Positions 1 to 8,144 of a stretch of DNA of 23,069 nt are shown piece after piece; position 1 is the first letter of the stretch, and each line of letters opens with the position of its first letter. The notes beneath the pieces were generated by a model, which ran no database searches, was not told the origin of the DNA, and worked only from the letters and a program-made list of their open reading frames with translations. The DNA lies in assembly GCA_964556425.1 (NCBI GenBank), contig CAZKWC010000048.1, positions 1 through 23,069 on the forward strand, written 5' to 3'. Made by a program: the position numbers and the translations under genes. Origin of the DNA: JALQUL01 sp964556425. GTDB taxonomy: Bacteria; Pseudomonadota; Gammaproteobacteria; Burkholderiales; Burkholderiaceae_C.

Positions 1-52
1 CGAAGGTGGCCGTACTGTTGGCGCCGGCGTTGTTGCTAAAATTTTGGCTTAA
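1..52 (+). CDS. tuf: Elongation factor Tu, 3' end only
   Basis: Only the last 16 codons and the TAA stop (50-52) are inside the window; the reading frame begins at base 2. The tail reads EGGRTVGAGVVAKILA, which matches the highly conserved C-terminus of bacterial EF-Tu (the GRTVGAGVV motif of domain III). EF-Tu is the GTPase that delivers aminoacyl-tRNA to the ribosome. The following tRNA-Trp, secE and nusG are its usual neighbours in many betaproteobacteria and gammaproteobacteria, which supports the call. The copy (tufA or tufB) cannot be told from the sequence, though the secE side usually carries tufB. Confidence 0.95.
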   Translation, partial: EGGRTVGAGVVAKILA

Positions 53-64
53 TCAGGATATTAA

Positions 65-140
65 AGGGGTATAGCTCAATTGGCAGAGCGTCGGTCTCCA
101 AAACCGAAGGTTGTAAGTTCGATTCTTACTGCCCCTGCCA
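65..140 (+). tRNA. tRNA-Trp (anticodon CCA)
   Basis: A complete cloverleaf can be drawn. The acceptor stem is AGGGGTA with TGCCCCT (one T-G wobble). The D arm is GCTC/GAGC, and the anticodon stem is TCGGT/ACCGA with loop CTCCAAA. The anticodon CCA lies at 98-100. The T arm is GTAAG/CTTAC with loop TTCGATT. The discriminator is G137, and the CCA end is encoded at 138-140. It lies 12 nt after tuf and is probably co-transcribed with it, so the tRNA would be released by processing. Confidence 0.97.
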
Positions 141-159
141 CCTAAAGGTGGAAAATTTC

Positions 160-184
160 AAGCCCGTTAGAATCTAACGGGCTT
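160..184 (+). other. Perfect hairpin after tRNA-Trp, no T-tract
   Basis: AAGCCCGTTAGA (160-171) is exactly complementary to 173-184, so the two arms are separated by one base; in practice the tip opens to a small loop. The right arm is followed by CAGTGTC, not a run of T. It is therefore not a canonical intrinsic terminator on the + strand. It could be a processing or stabilising hairpin, or a weak terminator, between the tuf-tRNA unit and secE. Confidence 0.55.
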
Positions 185-235
185 CAGTGTCTTGAGGGTG
201 TCGTTAATACACCAGTAAATTACGGAAAAAATCAA

Positions 236-619
236 ATGTCCAATGTACAAATTCAAACGGTTAGCGATTCATCTGATAAAGCCAAGTTATTTGGTGCTAT
301 TGCATTATTGCTTGTGTCTTTAGCACTTTATGTTGTTTTAGACAAACAGACATCATTAATTCGTATCGGTTCATTCGCAGTTGTTTTAATTGCAGCCATT
401 GCATTATTTTTTACTTCATTCGCTGGTCGTCGCTTAATCTCCTTCGGTAAAGATGCTACCAAAGAGTTGAAAAAGGTAGTTTGGCCTACTCGTAAAGAAG
501 CTTCGCAAATTACTTTGTATGTATTTGTGTTTGTCTTGGTAATGGCAATCTTCTTATGGGGTGTAGATAAATCCCTTGAATACTTAATTTTTGACTTATT
601 GTTGAACTGGAGAACTTAA
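236..619 (+). CDS. secE: Preprotein translocase subunit SecE
   Basis: This 127-residue protein is the SecE subunit of the SecYEG inner-membrane protein channel, where it clamps SecY. Its length equals the three-helix E. coli form. Hydrophobic segments lie at about residues 19-36, 41-63 and 91-118. Between the second and third is the conserved amphipathic stretch and hinge KELKKVVWPTRKEA, which is diagnostic for the family. The ATG at 236 is preceded by only a weak purine-rich ribosome site (CGGAAAAA). The stop codon overlaps the nusG start by one base (TAATG), so the two are probably translationally coupled. The secE-nusG pairing is near universal in bacteria. Confidence 0.97.
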   Translation: MSNVQIQTVSDSSDKAKLFGAIALLLVSLALYVVLDKQTSLIRIGSFAVVLIAAIALFFTSFAGRRLISFGKDATKELKKVVWPTRKEASQITLYVFVFVLVMAIFLWGVDKSLEYLIFDLLLNWRT

Positions 620-1236
620 TGAGCGATATCTTAAATGCAGTGACAGAATCTGCAGATTTGACAGAAGCTGTCACTCCAGCATATAATTTGCGTTGGTACG
701 TCATTCATGCTTATTCCGGTATGGAAAAAGTAGTTGAAAAAAACATACGTGAGCGTATTGCTCAGTCGGGTATGGAGCAAAAATTTGGCCGCATTTTAGT
801 TCCAACAGAAGATGTTGTTGAAGTAAAAAATGGCAAAAAACGCACTACCGAGCGAAAATTTTTCCCGGGTTATGTCTTAATCGAAATGTCAATGGATGTA
901 GAAACTTGGCATTTAGTAAAGCAAACTAATAAGGTAACGGGTTTTATTGGCGAGAGTAAAGGTAAAGCTATCTCCGATAAAAGACTTCCAGCCGCTATTA
1001 CAGAAGCAGAAGTACAAAAGATTTTGGGTCAAATACAGGTGGGTGCTGACAAGCCACGTCACCGTGTTGAATTTGAAGTGGGCGAATATGTTCGAGTCAA
1101 AGAAGGCCCATTTGCAGAGTTTAATGGATCAGTTGAAGAGGTCAATTACGAGAAAAATCGTATCCGAGTTGCGGTTACTATTTTTGGTCGTTCCACCCCT
1201 GTTGAGCTTGAGTTCAACCAAATCGAAAAAACATAA
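619..1236 (+). CDS. nusG: Transcription termination/antitermination factor NusG
   Basis: This 205-residue protein binds RNA polymerase, promotes processive elongation, assists Rho, and links polymerase to the ribosome. The NGN domain starts at about residue 25 (RWYVIHAYSGMEKVVEKN) and contains the conserved KFFPGYVLIEM block. The KOW domain is near the C-terminus, with VGEYVRVKEGPFAEFNGSVEE and the end motif VELEFNQIEK. It is longer than E. coli NusG (181 residues) because of an N-terminal extension of about 24 residues rich in acidic and small residues. The ATG at 619 is supported by overlap with the secE stop. It is probably co-transcribed with secE. Confidence 0.97.
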   Translation: MSDILNAVTESADLTEAVTPAYNLRWYVIHAYSGMEKVVEKNIRERIAQSGMEQKFGRILVPTEDVVEVKNGKKRTTERKFFPGYVLIEMSMDVETWHLVKQTNKVTGFIGESKGKAISDKRLPAAITEAEVQKILGQIQVGADKPRHRVEFEVGEYVRVKEGPFAEFNGSVEEVNYEKNRIRVAVTIFGRSTPVELEFNQIEKT

Positions 1237-1296
1237 AACCAATGCTATCCAACTCGGCAAAGGTCAAACGCAAGTTTGTTGATTGAGTTGTTAAAC

Positions 1297-1339
1297 GGGA
1301 AGCGTGATAGCCTTTAGTGCTAGTCATGCGTTAATACCC
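1297..1339 (+). promoter_or_regulatory. Probable L1-binding leader hairpin of rplKA
   Basis: The spacer between nusG and rplK can fold into one imperfect stem. GGG (1297-1299) pairs with CCC (1337-1339), followed by an asymmetric internal loop. GCGTGA then pairs with TCATGC, and after a bulged G, TAGC pairs with GCTA around a short loop. It ends just before the ribosome site AGGAG (1343-1347). In E. coli free L1 binds a comparable stem in the L11 operon leader and represses rplKA translation. The same role here is inferred from position and shape. Confidence 0.5.
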
Positions 1340-1354
1340 AACAGGAGTAAAAAC

Positions 1355-1789
1355 ATGGCGAAAAAAATCGTCGGCCTGATTAAACTGCAAGTTCCTGCAG
1401 GTAAGGCTAACCCATCCCCACCAATCGGTCCAGCATTGGGTCAACGTGGTTTGAACATTATGGAGTTCTGTAAAGCATTTAATGCACAGACTCAAGGTGT
1501 TGAGCCAGGTTTACCATTACCAGTGGTGATTACTGCTTTTGCTGACAAGAGTTTTACTTTTGAAATCAAAACTCCACCTGCAACTGTTTTGATCAAAAAA
1601 GCGATCAAATTAGACAAAGGTTCTTCACGTCCTCACGCTGAAAAAGTAGGTAAAATTACCCGCGCTCAGCTTGAAGAAATTGCTAAAACCAAACAAAAAG
1701 ACATGACCGCTGCTGACTTAGACGCAGCTGTTCGTACGATTGCTGGTAGCGCACGCTCAATGGGCGTGACAGTGGAGGGTGTTAAATGA
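1355..1789 (+). CDS. rplK: 50S ribosomal protein L11
   Basis: This 144-residue protein is L11 of the GTPase-associated centre, which binds 23S rRNA with L10-L12. The N-terminus MAKKIVGLIKLQVPAGKANP and the PSPPIGPALGQRG block are textbook L11. The C-terminal rRNA-binding half includes GSSRPHAEKVGKIT and the end motif GSARSMGVTVEG. The reading frame stays open further upstream, but the ATG at 1355 is chosen for two reasons: it is preceded by AGGAG at 1343-1347, and it gives the conserved N-terminus. Its TGA overlaps the rplA start (ATGA, 1786-1789), so L11 and L1 should be translated in coupled fashion. Confidence 0.98.
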   Translation: MAKKIVGLIKLQVPAGKANPSPPIGPALGQRGLNIMEFCKAFNAQTQGVEPGLPLPVVITAFADKSFTFEIKTPPATVLIKKAIKLDKGSSRPHAEKVGKITRAQLEEIAKTKQKDMTAADLDAAVRTIAGSARSMGVTVEGVK

Positions 1790-2481
1790 GTAAGTTGACT
1801 AAAAAACAAAAAGCACAAGTTGGCAAAATCGATAGCACTAAACTCTATTCAGTTGCTGACGCTTTAGTAATCGTAAAAGAATTTGCTACTGCAAAATTCG
1901 ACGAATCTATTGACGTTGCGGTTCAATTAGGTGTTGATACTAAAAAATCAGACCAAGTAGTTCGCGGTGCAGTTGTATTACCAAACGGTACTGGTAAAAC
2001 AGTTCGCGTTGCGGTTTTTGCCCAAGGCGCTAAAGCTGAAGAAGCTAAAGCAGCTGGTGCAGATATCGTAGGTATGGAAGATTTGGCAGCACAAGTTAAA
2101 GCTGGCGATATGCCTTTTGACATCGTGATTGCTGCTCCAGACGCTATGCGTATTGTTGGTACTTTAGGTCAAATCTTAGGCCCACGTGGTTTAATGCCTA
2201 ACCCGAAAGTTGGAACTGTAACTCCTGACGTTGCTACTGCAGTTAAAAATGCTAAAGCAGGTCAAGTTCAATTCCGTGCTGACAAAGGCAGTATTGTTCA
2301 CACTACTATTGGTCGTCGCTCATTTGGCAACGAACAATTACAAGGTAACTTGGTTGCCTTAATTGATGCTTTAAACAAAGCCAAACCAGCATCAAGCAAA
2401 GGTTTGTACTTGCGTAAAGTAGCAGTGTCTAGCACACAAGGTGTTGGCGTACGCGTCGATACTCAAAGCATTAACGCTTAA
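1786..2481 (+). CDS. rplA: 50S ribosomal protein L1
   Basis: L1, 231 residues, forms the mobile L1 stalk near the ribosomal E site. In many bacteria it also represses its own operon. The family signature VIAAPDAMRIVGTLGQILGP and the following RGLMPNPKVGTVTPDV are intact. The C-terminus contains KAKPASSKGLYLRKVAVSST, also typical. Length is normal (E. coli has 234 residues). It overlaps rplK by 4 nt. The following 233-nt spacer holds the rplJ leader, which may mark a separate regulatory unit. Confidence 0.98.
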   Translation: MSKLTKKQKAQVGKIDSTKLYSVADALVIVKEFATAKFDESIDVAVQLGVDTKKSDQVVRGAVVLPNGTGKTVRVAVFAQGAKAEEAKAAGADIVGMEDLAAQVKAGDMPFDIVIAAPDAMRIVGTLGQILGPRGLMPNPKVGTVTPDVATAVKNAKAGQVQFRADKGSIVHTTIGRRSFGNEQLQGNLVALIDALNKAKPASSKGLYLRKVAVSSTQGVGVRVDTQSINA

Positions 2482-2520
2482 TAAATTTGTATAACTCCTG
2501 TAAAGGGGTTGTCAATGTGG

Positions 2521-2640
2521 TGGGCTAGGTAGCCTTAAAACTACTTAGGTCATCCAAGACCGTTGGTGTTGTTTTGCTTAGGCAAGGCAACTTAATATTT
2601 CCAACGCAGATGGCGAATCCGCTGCATTAGAAGAATACTT
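2521..2640 (+). promoter_or_regulatory. L10 leader (L10-L12 autoregulatory RNA) before rplJ
   Basis: CGTTGG (2561-2566) pairs with CCAACG (2601-2606). Just outside this stem, CCAAGA on the left and CAGATGG on the right can form a kink-turn: CCA/TGG pairs flanking tandem G-A contacts. Inside the loop, TTGC/GCAA makes a small second hairpin. The CCAACGCAGATGG element and its place before rplJ match the known L10 leader class, where the L10(L12)4 complex binds and represses rplJL translation. The exact ends given here are approximate. Confidence 0.7.
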
Positions 2641-2670
2641 TTCTAAAACAGTTGATCGCTGAATATGGGA

Positions 2671-2698
2671 TGTGTAAAAGCTAATTAGCAATTACACA
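2671..2698 (+). promoter_or_regulatory. Hairpin next to the rplJ ribosome site
   Basis: TGTGTAA (2671-2677) pairs with TTACACA (2692-2698). After a symmetric AA/AA internal loop, the inner GCTA/TAGC makes a second short stem. It ends 5 nt before the AGGAGA ribosome site at 2704-2709. This is a likely part of the translational control of rplJL, or a simple insulator of the ribosome site. The function is inferred. Confidence 0.5.
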
Positions 2699-2714
2699 AA
2701 TTTAGGAGAATATC

Positions 2715-3215
2715 TTGAGTTTGAATCGCAGTGAGAAACAAGCCGTCATTGATGAAGTGAAGGGCCTCGCAGCTAAGGCTCAAACGCTTGTGTTGGCTGA
2801 ATACCGTGGCATTACGGTTGCGCACATGACAAAGTTACGTTCCAGCGCCCGCAAAGAAGGTGTGTCTTTAAGCGTGTTGAAAAACACCTTGGCACGTCGT
2901 GCGGTTGAGGGTACTGACTTTGCTGGTGCTAGCGACATGATGACCGGTCCATTAATTTATGGATTCTCTGAAGATGCTGTAGCAGCTGCCAAAGTAATGG
3001 CAGACTTCGCGAAAACTAATGACAAACTAGTAATTCGTGGCGGCGCTTTCGGAACCAAAATTTTGGATGTCAACGGCGTTAAACAATTGTCTAGCATTCC
3101 TTCTAAAGAAGTATTGTTGGCTCAATTGTTGGGCTTAATGCAGTCACCAATTTCACGTACCGCACGTGTGTTGGCTGCAGTTGCAGAGAAAAAAGGCGAA
3201 GCTACAGCCGCTTAA
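2715..3215 (+). CDS. rplJ: 50S ribosomal protein L10
   Basis: L10, 166 residues, anchors the L7/L12 dimers to the ribosomal stalk base. The start is a TTG codon at 2715. It is preceded at good spacing by AGGAGA (2704-2709) and yields MSLNRSEKQAVIDEV, which lines up with the L10 N-terminus of E. coli (MALNLQDKQAI). An in-frame TTG at 2721 is a weaker alternative. Typical blocks are VLAEYRGITVAHMTKLR, VLKNTLARRAVEGT and GLMQSPISRTARVLAAVAEKK; the last belongs to the helix that carries L12. A TTG start on a highly expressed gene fits control through its leader. Confidence 0.97.
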   Translation: MSLNRSEKQAVIDEVKGLAAKAQTLVLAEYRGITVAHMTKLRSSARKEGVSLSVLKNTLARRAVEGTDFAGASDMMTGPLIYGFSEDAVAAAKVMADFAKTNDKLVIRGGAFGTKILDVNGVKQLSSIPSKEVLLAQLLGLMQSPISRTARVLAAVAEKKGEATAA

Positions 3216-3286
3216 CGCGAGCCGTAGTTCAACTGTTAACCTAGTAGAGTTTTTACTCGCTAGTCAATAAAATTAGGAAAAATATC

Positions 3287-3661
3287 ATGGCATTTGATAA
3301 AGACGCATTTTTGACAGCTCTCGATAGCATGTCAGTTATGGAACTCAACGATTTAGTTAAAGCAATCGAAGAGAAATTTGGCGTAAGCGCTGCAGCTATG
3401 TCTGCACCTGCTGCTGGCGGCGGTGCTGCTGCTGCAGTTGCTGAAGAGCAAACAGAATTCAACGTAATGTTGACAGAAACTGGCGCTAACAAAGTATCAG
3501 TTATTAAAGCTGTTCGCGAAATCACTGGTTTAGGCTTAAAAGAAGCTAAAGACTTAGTTGACGGCGCTCCTAAAGCAGTTAAAGAAGGCGTTTCTAAAGC
3601 TGACGCTGAAGCTGCTAAGAAAAAATTGGAAGATGCTGGCGCGAAAGCCGAACTCAAATAA
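3287..3661 (+). CDS. rplL: 50S ribosomal protein L7/L12
   Basis: This 124-residue stalk protein recruits translational GTPases. The N-terminal dimerisation domain (about residues 1-35, FLTALDSMSVMELNDLVKAIEEKFGV) is followed by an Ala/Gly-rich hinge at about residues 37-52. The C-terminal domain has EFNVMLTETGANKVSVIKAV and GLGLKEAKDLVDGAPKAVKE, the factor-binding face. The ribosome site AGGAAA lies at 3275-3280. The gene follows rplJ by 71 nt and is followed by an attenuator-like terminator, which is expected because L12 is needed in several copies per ribosome and more than RNA polymerase. Confidence 0.98.
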   Translation: MAFDKDAFLTALDSMSVMELNDLVKAIEEKFGVSAAAMSAPAAGGGAAAAVAEEQTEFNVMLTETGANKVSVIKAVREITGLGLKEAKDLVDGAPKAVKEGVSKADAEAAKKKLEDAGAKAELK

Positions 3662-3677
3662 TATTTTTGAGTCAAGT

Positions 3678-3712
3678 GCTGAGAGTCTTGAAAAAGGCTC
3701 TCAGCCTTTTTT
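3678..3712 (+). terminator. Terminator/attenuator between rplL and rpoB
   Basis: GCTGAGAGTC (3678-3687) pairs with GGCTCTCAGC (3696-3705, one T-G wobble). It closes an 8-nt loop and is followed by CTTTTTT. This is a standard intrinsic terminator. Because rpoB has no other obvious strong promoter in the 288-nt spacer, it probably acts as a partial attenuator that lowers polymerase synthesis relative to ribosomal proteins, as is known at this spot in E. coli. Confidence 0.85.
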
Positions 3713-3751
3713 GCTTTCAGCTTTTGATTTTTCAAATTTTAAAAAAAGAGC

Positions 3752-3894
3752 ACACTGGAAAGTTATTCCACAATTTTCCAGTGTCTTCTAATACCGTAGA
3801 AGAAGACGCCTTGGGTCGGATTATGTGCAATGCATAATCGTCTGCCAATGGTTGGTAGTGGCCAACCACCAAGTTCATTTGAGTGATATCACTC
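3752..3894 (+). other. Run of hairpins in the rpoB leader
   Basis: Four further stems follow the attenuator. ACACTGGAAA (3752-3761) pairs with 3775-3784 (10 bp). TCTTCTA (3784-3790) pairs with TAGAAGA (3797-3803). GATTATG (3819-3825) pairs with CATAATC (3833-3839). TGGTTGG (3849-3855) pairs with CCAACCA (3862-3868). The 14-base palindrome GAGTGATATCACTC occupies 3881-3894. The first two touch at 3784, so they nearly abut. RNase processing or mRNA stability control before rpoB is the likely role, by analogy with the E. coli spacer. Confidence 0.5.
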
Positions 3895-3949
3895 GCCGGG
3901 TCAGTTTTAGTCAGCCGCAGGACCAGTTTAGTCTTAGCTTGGAGAACTC

Positions 3950-6900
3950 ATGCCAAACACATCGAAGTATTCATACACAGAACGCAAGCGAATTCGCAAG
4001 AATTTTGGAAGTCGCGAAAACGTTTTGGAAATTCCTTATTTATTGCAAATGCAAAAAGACGCTTATGTCGCATTTTTGCAAGAAGATACACCGCCCAAAG
4101 AGCGTACCGATGAGGGTTTGCAAGCTGCATTTAATGCTGCATTCCCTATCGTATCGCATAATGGTTTTGTAGAGATGAAATATCTTTACTACACATTAGC
4201 TAAACCTACTTTTGACGTTCGCGAATGTCAAACACGTGGTTTGAGTTTTTCATCAGCCGTACGTGCAAAAGTGCAACTCATTATTTATGATCGTGAGTCG
4301 TCCACTATGCAATCCAAGGTGGTAAAAGAAGTCAAAGAGCAAGAAGTGTATATGGGTGAAGTGCCACTCATGACAGACAAAGGTTCTTTCATCATCAACG
4401 GTACAGAGCGTGTGATTGTTTCTCAGTTGCATCGTTCGCCTGGTGTGTTCTTTGAACACGACAAGGGTAAAACCCATAGTTCAGGTAAATTATTATTCTC
4501 AGCTCGTATTATTCCTTACCGTGGTTCATGGTTAGACTTTGAATTCGATGCTAAAGATATTTTATATTTCCGCGTTGACCGTCGTCGTAAGATGCCAGTT
4601 TCTACATTGCTCAAAGCAATTGGAATGACTCCAGAAACCATTTTGGCAAGCTTTTTTGTAAACGATCACTTCCGTATTATGGAGAGTGGTGCACAAATGG
4701 CCTATGTAGCCGAACGTTTACGTGGTGAAGTAGCGCGTTTTGATATTACCGACAAAAACGGTAAGGTAGTAGTGGCAAAAGACAAGCGTATTACTGCTCG
4801 TCATACCCGCGACCTCGATACTGCTGGCACCACATACATCAATGTACCAGAAGACTTTTTGTTAGGCCGAATTGTGGCCAACAATCTAGTGGATTCTGAC
4901 ACTGGTGAAATTTTGGCTAAGGCCAATGAAGAACTCACTGAGAGTTTGCTCAAGAAATTACGCCAGTCTGGCGTAACTGATTTGGCTTGTTTGTACACCA
5001 ACGAACTTGACCAAGGTGCTTATATTTCTCAAACATTGCGCATTGATGAAGCTGCAGATGAGTTAGCTGCTCGTGTTGCCATTTATCGTATGATGCGCCC
5101 TGGCGAGCCGCCTACCGAAGATGCGGTTCAAGCCTTGTTCCAACGTTTATTCTACAACCCAGACACCTACGATTTATCACGTGTCGGTCGTATGAAATTC
5201 AACGCCAAATTAGGTCGCAACGAAGCCACAGGTCCTAACGTATTAACCAATGAAGACATCTTAGCAGTAGTGAAGATTTTGGTTGATTTACGTAATGGTC
5301 GCGGCGAAGTCGATGATATTGATCACTTAGGTAATCGTCGTGTACGTTGTGTTGGTGAGTTAGCTGAAAATCAATATCGTGTTGGTTTAGCACGTATTGA
5401 AAAAGCAGTACGTGAGCGTTTAGGTCAAGCCGAGCAAGAGCCACTCATGCCGCACGACCTCATTAATAGCAAACCTATTTCTGCTGCCTTAAAAGAGTTC
5501 TTTGGCGCATCCCAGTTGTCTCAGTTTATGGATCAAACCAATCCATTATCTGAAATTACTCACAAGCGTCGTGTTTCCGCTTTAGGCCCTGGTGGTTTAA
5601 CCCGCGAACGTGCAGGCTTTGAAGTACGTGACGTTCACGTGACCCATTACGGTCGTGTGTGTCCAATTGAAACTCCAGAGGGTCCAAACATTGGTTTGAT
5701 TAACTCTATGGCTTTGTACGCTCGTTTAAACGAGTATGGTTTCATTGAAACACCATATCGCCGTGTAATTGAAAACAAAGTAACCAACGAAATCGATTAT
5801 TTATCTGCGATTGAAGAAGGTAAATATGTGATTGCGCAGGCCAACGCGAAGTTAGATTCAGAAGGCCGTTTAGATGGCGATTTAATTTCTGCCCGTGAAG
5901 CCGGCGAATCGGTTTTAGTTCCAGCTGAACGTGTTCAGTACATGGACGTTTCTCCAGCACAGATTGTTTCAGTAGCGGCCTCTTTGGTTCCGTTCCTTGA
6001 GCATGATGATGCGAACCGTGCGTTGATGGGTGCGAATATGCAGCGTCAAGCGGTTCCTGTTTTACGTCCTGAAAAAGCTTTTGTTGGTACCGGTATTGAG
6101 CGCGTAGCAGCAGTTGACTCTGGTACAGTGGTCACAGCAACTCGTGGCGGTATTGTGGACTATGTTGACGCTACCCGTATTGTGGTACGTGTTAACGATG
6201 CAGAAGCTCGTGCAGGTGAAGTGGGCGTTGATATTTACAACCTTATCAAATATCAACGTTCTAACCAAAACACCGATATTCATCAACGTCCTATCGTCAA
6301 GCGTGGTGATCTCTTAGCCAAAGGTGACGTAATCGCTGACGGCGCCTCCACCGACTTAGGTGAGTTGGCATTGGGTCAAAACATGATGGTGGCATTTATG
6401 CCATGGAACGGTTATAACTTCGAAGATTCGATCTTGATTAGTGAGCGTGTGGTTGCAGAAGACCGCTACACTTCTATTCATATTGAAGAGTTAGTCGTGA
6501 TGGCTCGTGATACTAAATTAGGCGCAGAAGAAATTACTCGCGATATTCCTAATTTGGCTGAACAACAGCTCAACCGCTTAGATGATTCCGGTATTATTTT
6601 TGTAGGTGCTGAAGTTCAACCAGGTGATACCTTGGTTGGTAAAGTAACACCAAAAGGTGAAACTACTTTAACCCCAGAAGAAAAATTATTACGTGCCATC
6701 TTCGGTGAAAAAGCAAGCGATGTAAAAGACACCTCTTTACGCGTAAGCCAAGGTTCACAAGGTACCGTTATTGACGTTCAAGTCTTTACCCGTGAAGGTA
6801 TTATTCGCGACAAACGTGCTCAGCAAATTATTGACGATGAACTCAAACGTTACCGTCTTGACTTAACTGATCAACAACGTATTGTTGCGCTTGACGCTTT

Positions 6901-8074
6901 CTCACGTATTGAAAAATTATTATTGGGTCGTATTGCTAATGGCGGTCCTAATAAATTAGTCAAAGGTGCAAAAATTGATGCTGAATACTTAGCCTCAATG
7001 GATCATCATCATTGGTATGACATTCGTCCTGCCGAAGATGAAGTAGCCGCACAACTCGAAAGCATTAAAAACTCTATCGAACAAACACGTCGTGAATTCG
7101 ATCAAATGTTCGAAGAAAAACGCAAAAAACTCACTCAAGGCGATGAGTTGCCACCAGGCGTACTCAAAATGGTCAAGGTGTATTTGGCAGTGAAACGCCG
7201 TTTACAACCTGGTGACAAAATGGCGGGTCGTCACGGTAACAAAGGTGTGGTCTCTAAAATCGTACCAGTCGAAGATATGCCATTTATGGCCGACGGTACA
7301 CCAGTTGATATCGTATTGAACCCATTAGGTGTTCCTTCACGTATGAACGTGGGTCAGGTTTTAGAAGTGCATTTGGGTTGGGCGGCAAAAGGTATTGGTC
7401 AACGCATTGAAGAAATGCTCCACCAAGAAAACCAATTGCACGAAATTCGTAATTTGCTCGACAAGATGTATAACGCATCGGGTCGTCGTGAAAACATTGA
7501 TGAACTCGAGGATGATGAAGTGATTCAGTTGGCTAAAAACTTATCCAACGGTGTGACTTTTGCTACCCCCGTATTCGATGGTGCTTCCGAGCAAGAAATT
7601 CGCGATATGTTGCAATTGGCCTATCCAGAAGAGCGTGCTAAAGCCAAGGGTTTAACTGCTACTCGCACACAAACTCAACTTTATGATGGTCGCACTGGTA
7701 ATGCGTTTGATCGCACCACCACTGTTGGTTATATGCACGTACTTAAATTGCATCATTTGGTTGATGACAAAATGCATGCCCGTTCTACTGGTCCATACAG
7801 CTTGGTCACACAACAACCATTGGGCGGTAAAGCGCAGTTCGGTGGTCAGCGTTTTGGTGAGATGGAGGTTTGGGCACTTGAGGCTTACGGCGCAGCTTAT
7901 GTCTTGCAAGAGATGTTAACCGTGAAGTCTGATGACGTTCAAGGTCGTACACGTGTGTATGAAAGTATTGTGAAGGGCGAACACGCTATTGAAGCGGGTA
8001 TGCCTGAATCGTTCAATGTATTGGTCAAGGAAATTCGTTCCTTAGGTCTTGATATTGAACTTGAACGCAGCTAA
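3950..8074 (+). CDS. rpoB: DNA-directed RNA polymerase subunit beta
   Basis: The beta subunit, 1374 residues, forms half of the catalytic cleft of RNA polymerase. The start ATG at 3950 follows GGAGA (3941-3945). The rifampicin pocket (about residues 525-548) reads QFMDQTNPLSEITHKRR then SALGPGGL. The residues matching E. coli D516, H526, R529 and S531 are all wild type, so the sequence predicts rifampicin sensitivity. PIETPEGPNIGLIN, the GDKMAGRHGNKGVVS block and the C-terminal GGKAQFGGQRFGEMEVWALE are intact. A Thr at the position of E. coli N518 looks like ordinary lineage variation. It is followed after 97 nt by rpoC. Confidence 0.99.
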   Translation: MPNTSKYSYTERKRIRKNFGSRENVLEIPYLLQMQKDAYVAFLQEDTPPKERTDEGLQAAFNAAFPIVSHNGFVEMKYLYYTLAKPTFDVRECQTRGLSFSSAVRAKVQLIIYDRESSTMQSKVVKEVKEQEVYMGEVPLMTDKGSFIINGTERVIVSQLHRSPGVFFEHDKGKTHSSGKLLFSARIIPYRGSWLDFEFDAKDILYFRVDRRRKMPVSTLLKAIGMTPETILASFFVNDHFRIMESGAQMAYVAERLRGEVARFDITDKNGKVVVAKDKRITARHTRDLDTAGTTYINVPEDFLLGRIVANNLVDSDTGEILAKANEELTESLLKKLRQSGVTDLACLYTNELDQGAYISQTLRIDEAADELAARVAIYRMMRPGEPPTEDAVQALFQRLFYNPDTYDLSRVGRMKFNAKLGRNEATGPNVLTNEDILAVVKILVDLRNGRGEVDDIDHLGNRRVRCVGELAENQYRVGLARIEKAVRERLGQAEQEPLMPHDLINSKPISAALKEFFGASQLSQFMDQTNPLSEITHKRRVSALGPGGLTRERAGFEVRDVHVTHYGRVCPIETPEGPNIGLINSMALYARLNEYGFIETPYRRVIENKVTNEIDYLSAIEEGKYVIAQANAKLDSEGRLDGDLISAREAGESVLVPAERVQYMDVSPAQIVSVAASLVPFLEHDDANRALMGANMQRQAVPVLRPEKAFVGTGIERVAAVDSGTVVTATRGGIVDYVDATRIVVRVNDAEARAGEVGVDIYNLIKYQRSNQNTDIHQRPIVKRGDLLAKGDVIADGASTDLGELALGQNMMVAFMPWNGYNFEDSILISERVVAEDRYTSIHIEELVVMARDTKLGAEEITRDIPNLAEQQLNRLDDSGIIFVGAEVQPGDTLVGKVTPKGETTLTPEEKLLRAIFGEKASDVKDTSLRVSQGSQGTVIDVQVFTREGIIRDKRAQQIIDDELKRYRLDLTDQQRIVALDAFSRIEKLLLGRIANGGPNKLVKGAKIDAEYLASMDHHHWYDIRPAEDEVAAQLESIKNSIEQTRREFDQMFEEKRKKLTQGDELPPGVLKMVKVYLAVKRRLQPGDKMAGRHGNKGVVSKIVPVEDMPFMADGTPVDIVLNPLGVPSRMNVGQVLEVHLGWAAKGIGQRIEEMLHQENQLHEIRNLLDKMYNASGRRENIDELEDDEVIQLAKNLSNGVTFATPVFDGASEQEIRDMLQLAYPEERAKAKGLTATRTQTQLYDGRTGNAFDRTTTVGYMHVLKLHHLVDDKMHARSTGPYSLVTQQPLGGKAQFGGQRFGEMEVWALEAYGAAYVLQEMLTVKSDDVQGRTRVYESIVKGEHAIEAGMPESFNVLVKEIRSLGLDIELERS

Positions 8075-8116
8075 GCCAAAAGCTAATAAAAGCGATTAAG
8101 CAAAAGCGATAGGAAC

Positions 8117-8144
8117 AGGGTTATTGACATTTTTCAATAACCCT
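8117..8144 (+). other. Hairpin between rpoB and rpoC
   Basis: AGGGTTATTG (8117-8126) is perfectly complementary to CAATAACCCT (8135-8144), with an 8-nt loop. No T-run follows (TACCACC), so it is not an intrinsic terminator. It lies 17 nt before the rpoC ribosome site GGAGAG (8162-8167). It may slow message decay or mark a processing site. Confidence 0.5.

Noticed and set aside
1304..1354. N-terminal extension of L11
   Set aside because: The open frame continues upstream, but the conserved L11 start and AGGAG site point to ATG 1355.
3253..3735. 160-codon minus-strand frame over rplL
   Set aside because: It lies opposite rplL, is low-complexity Ala/Ser because of the Ala codons of L7/L12, and its end crosses the rplL terminator. 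It is a shadow.
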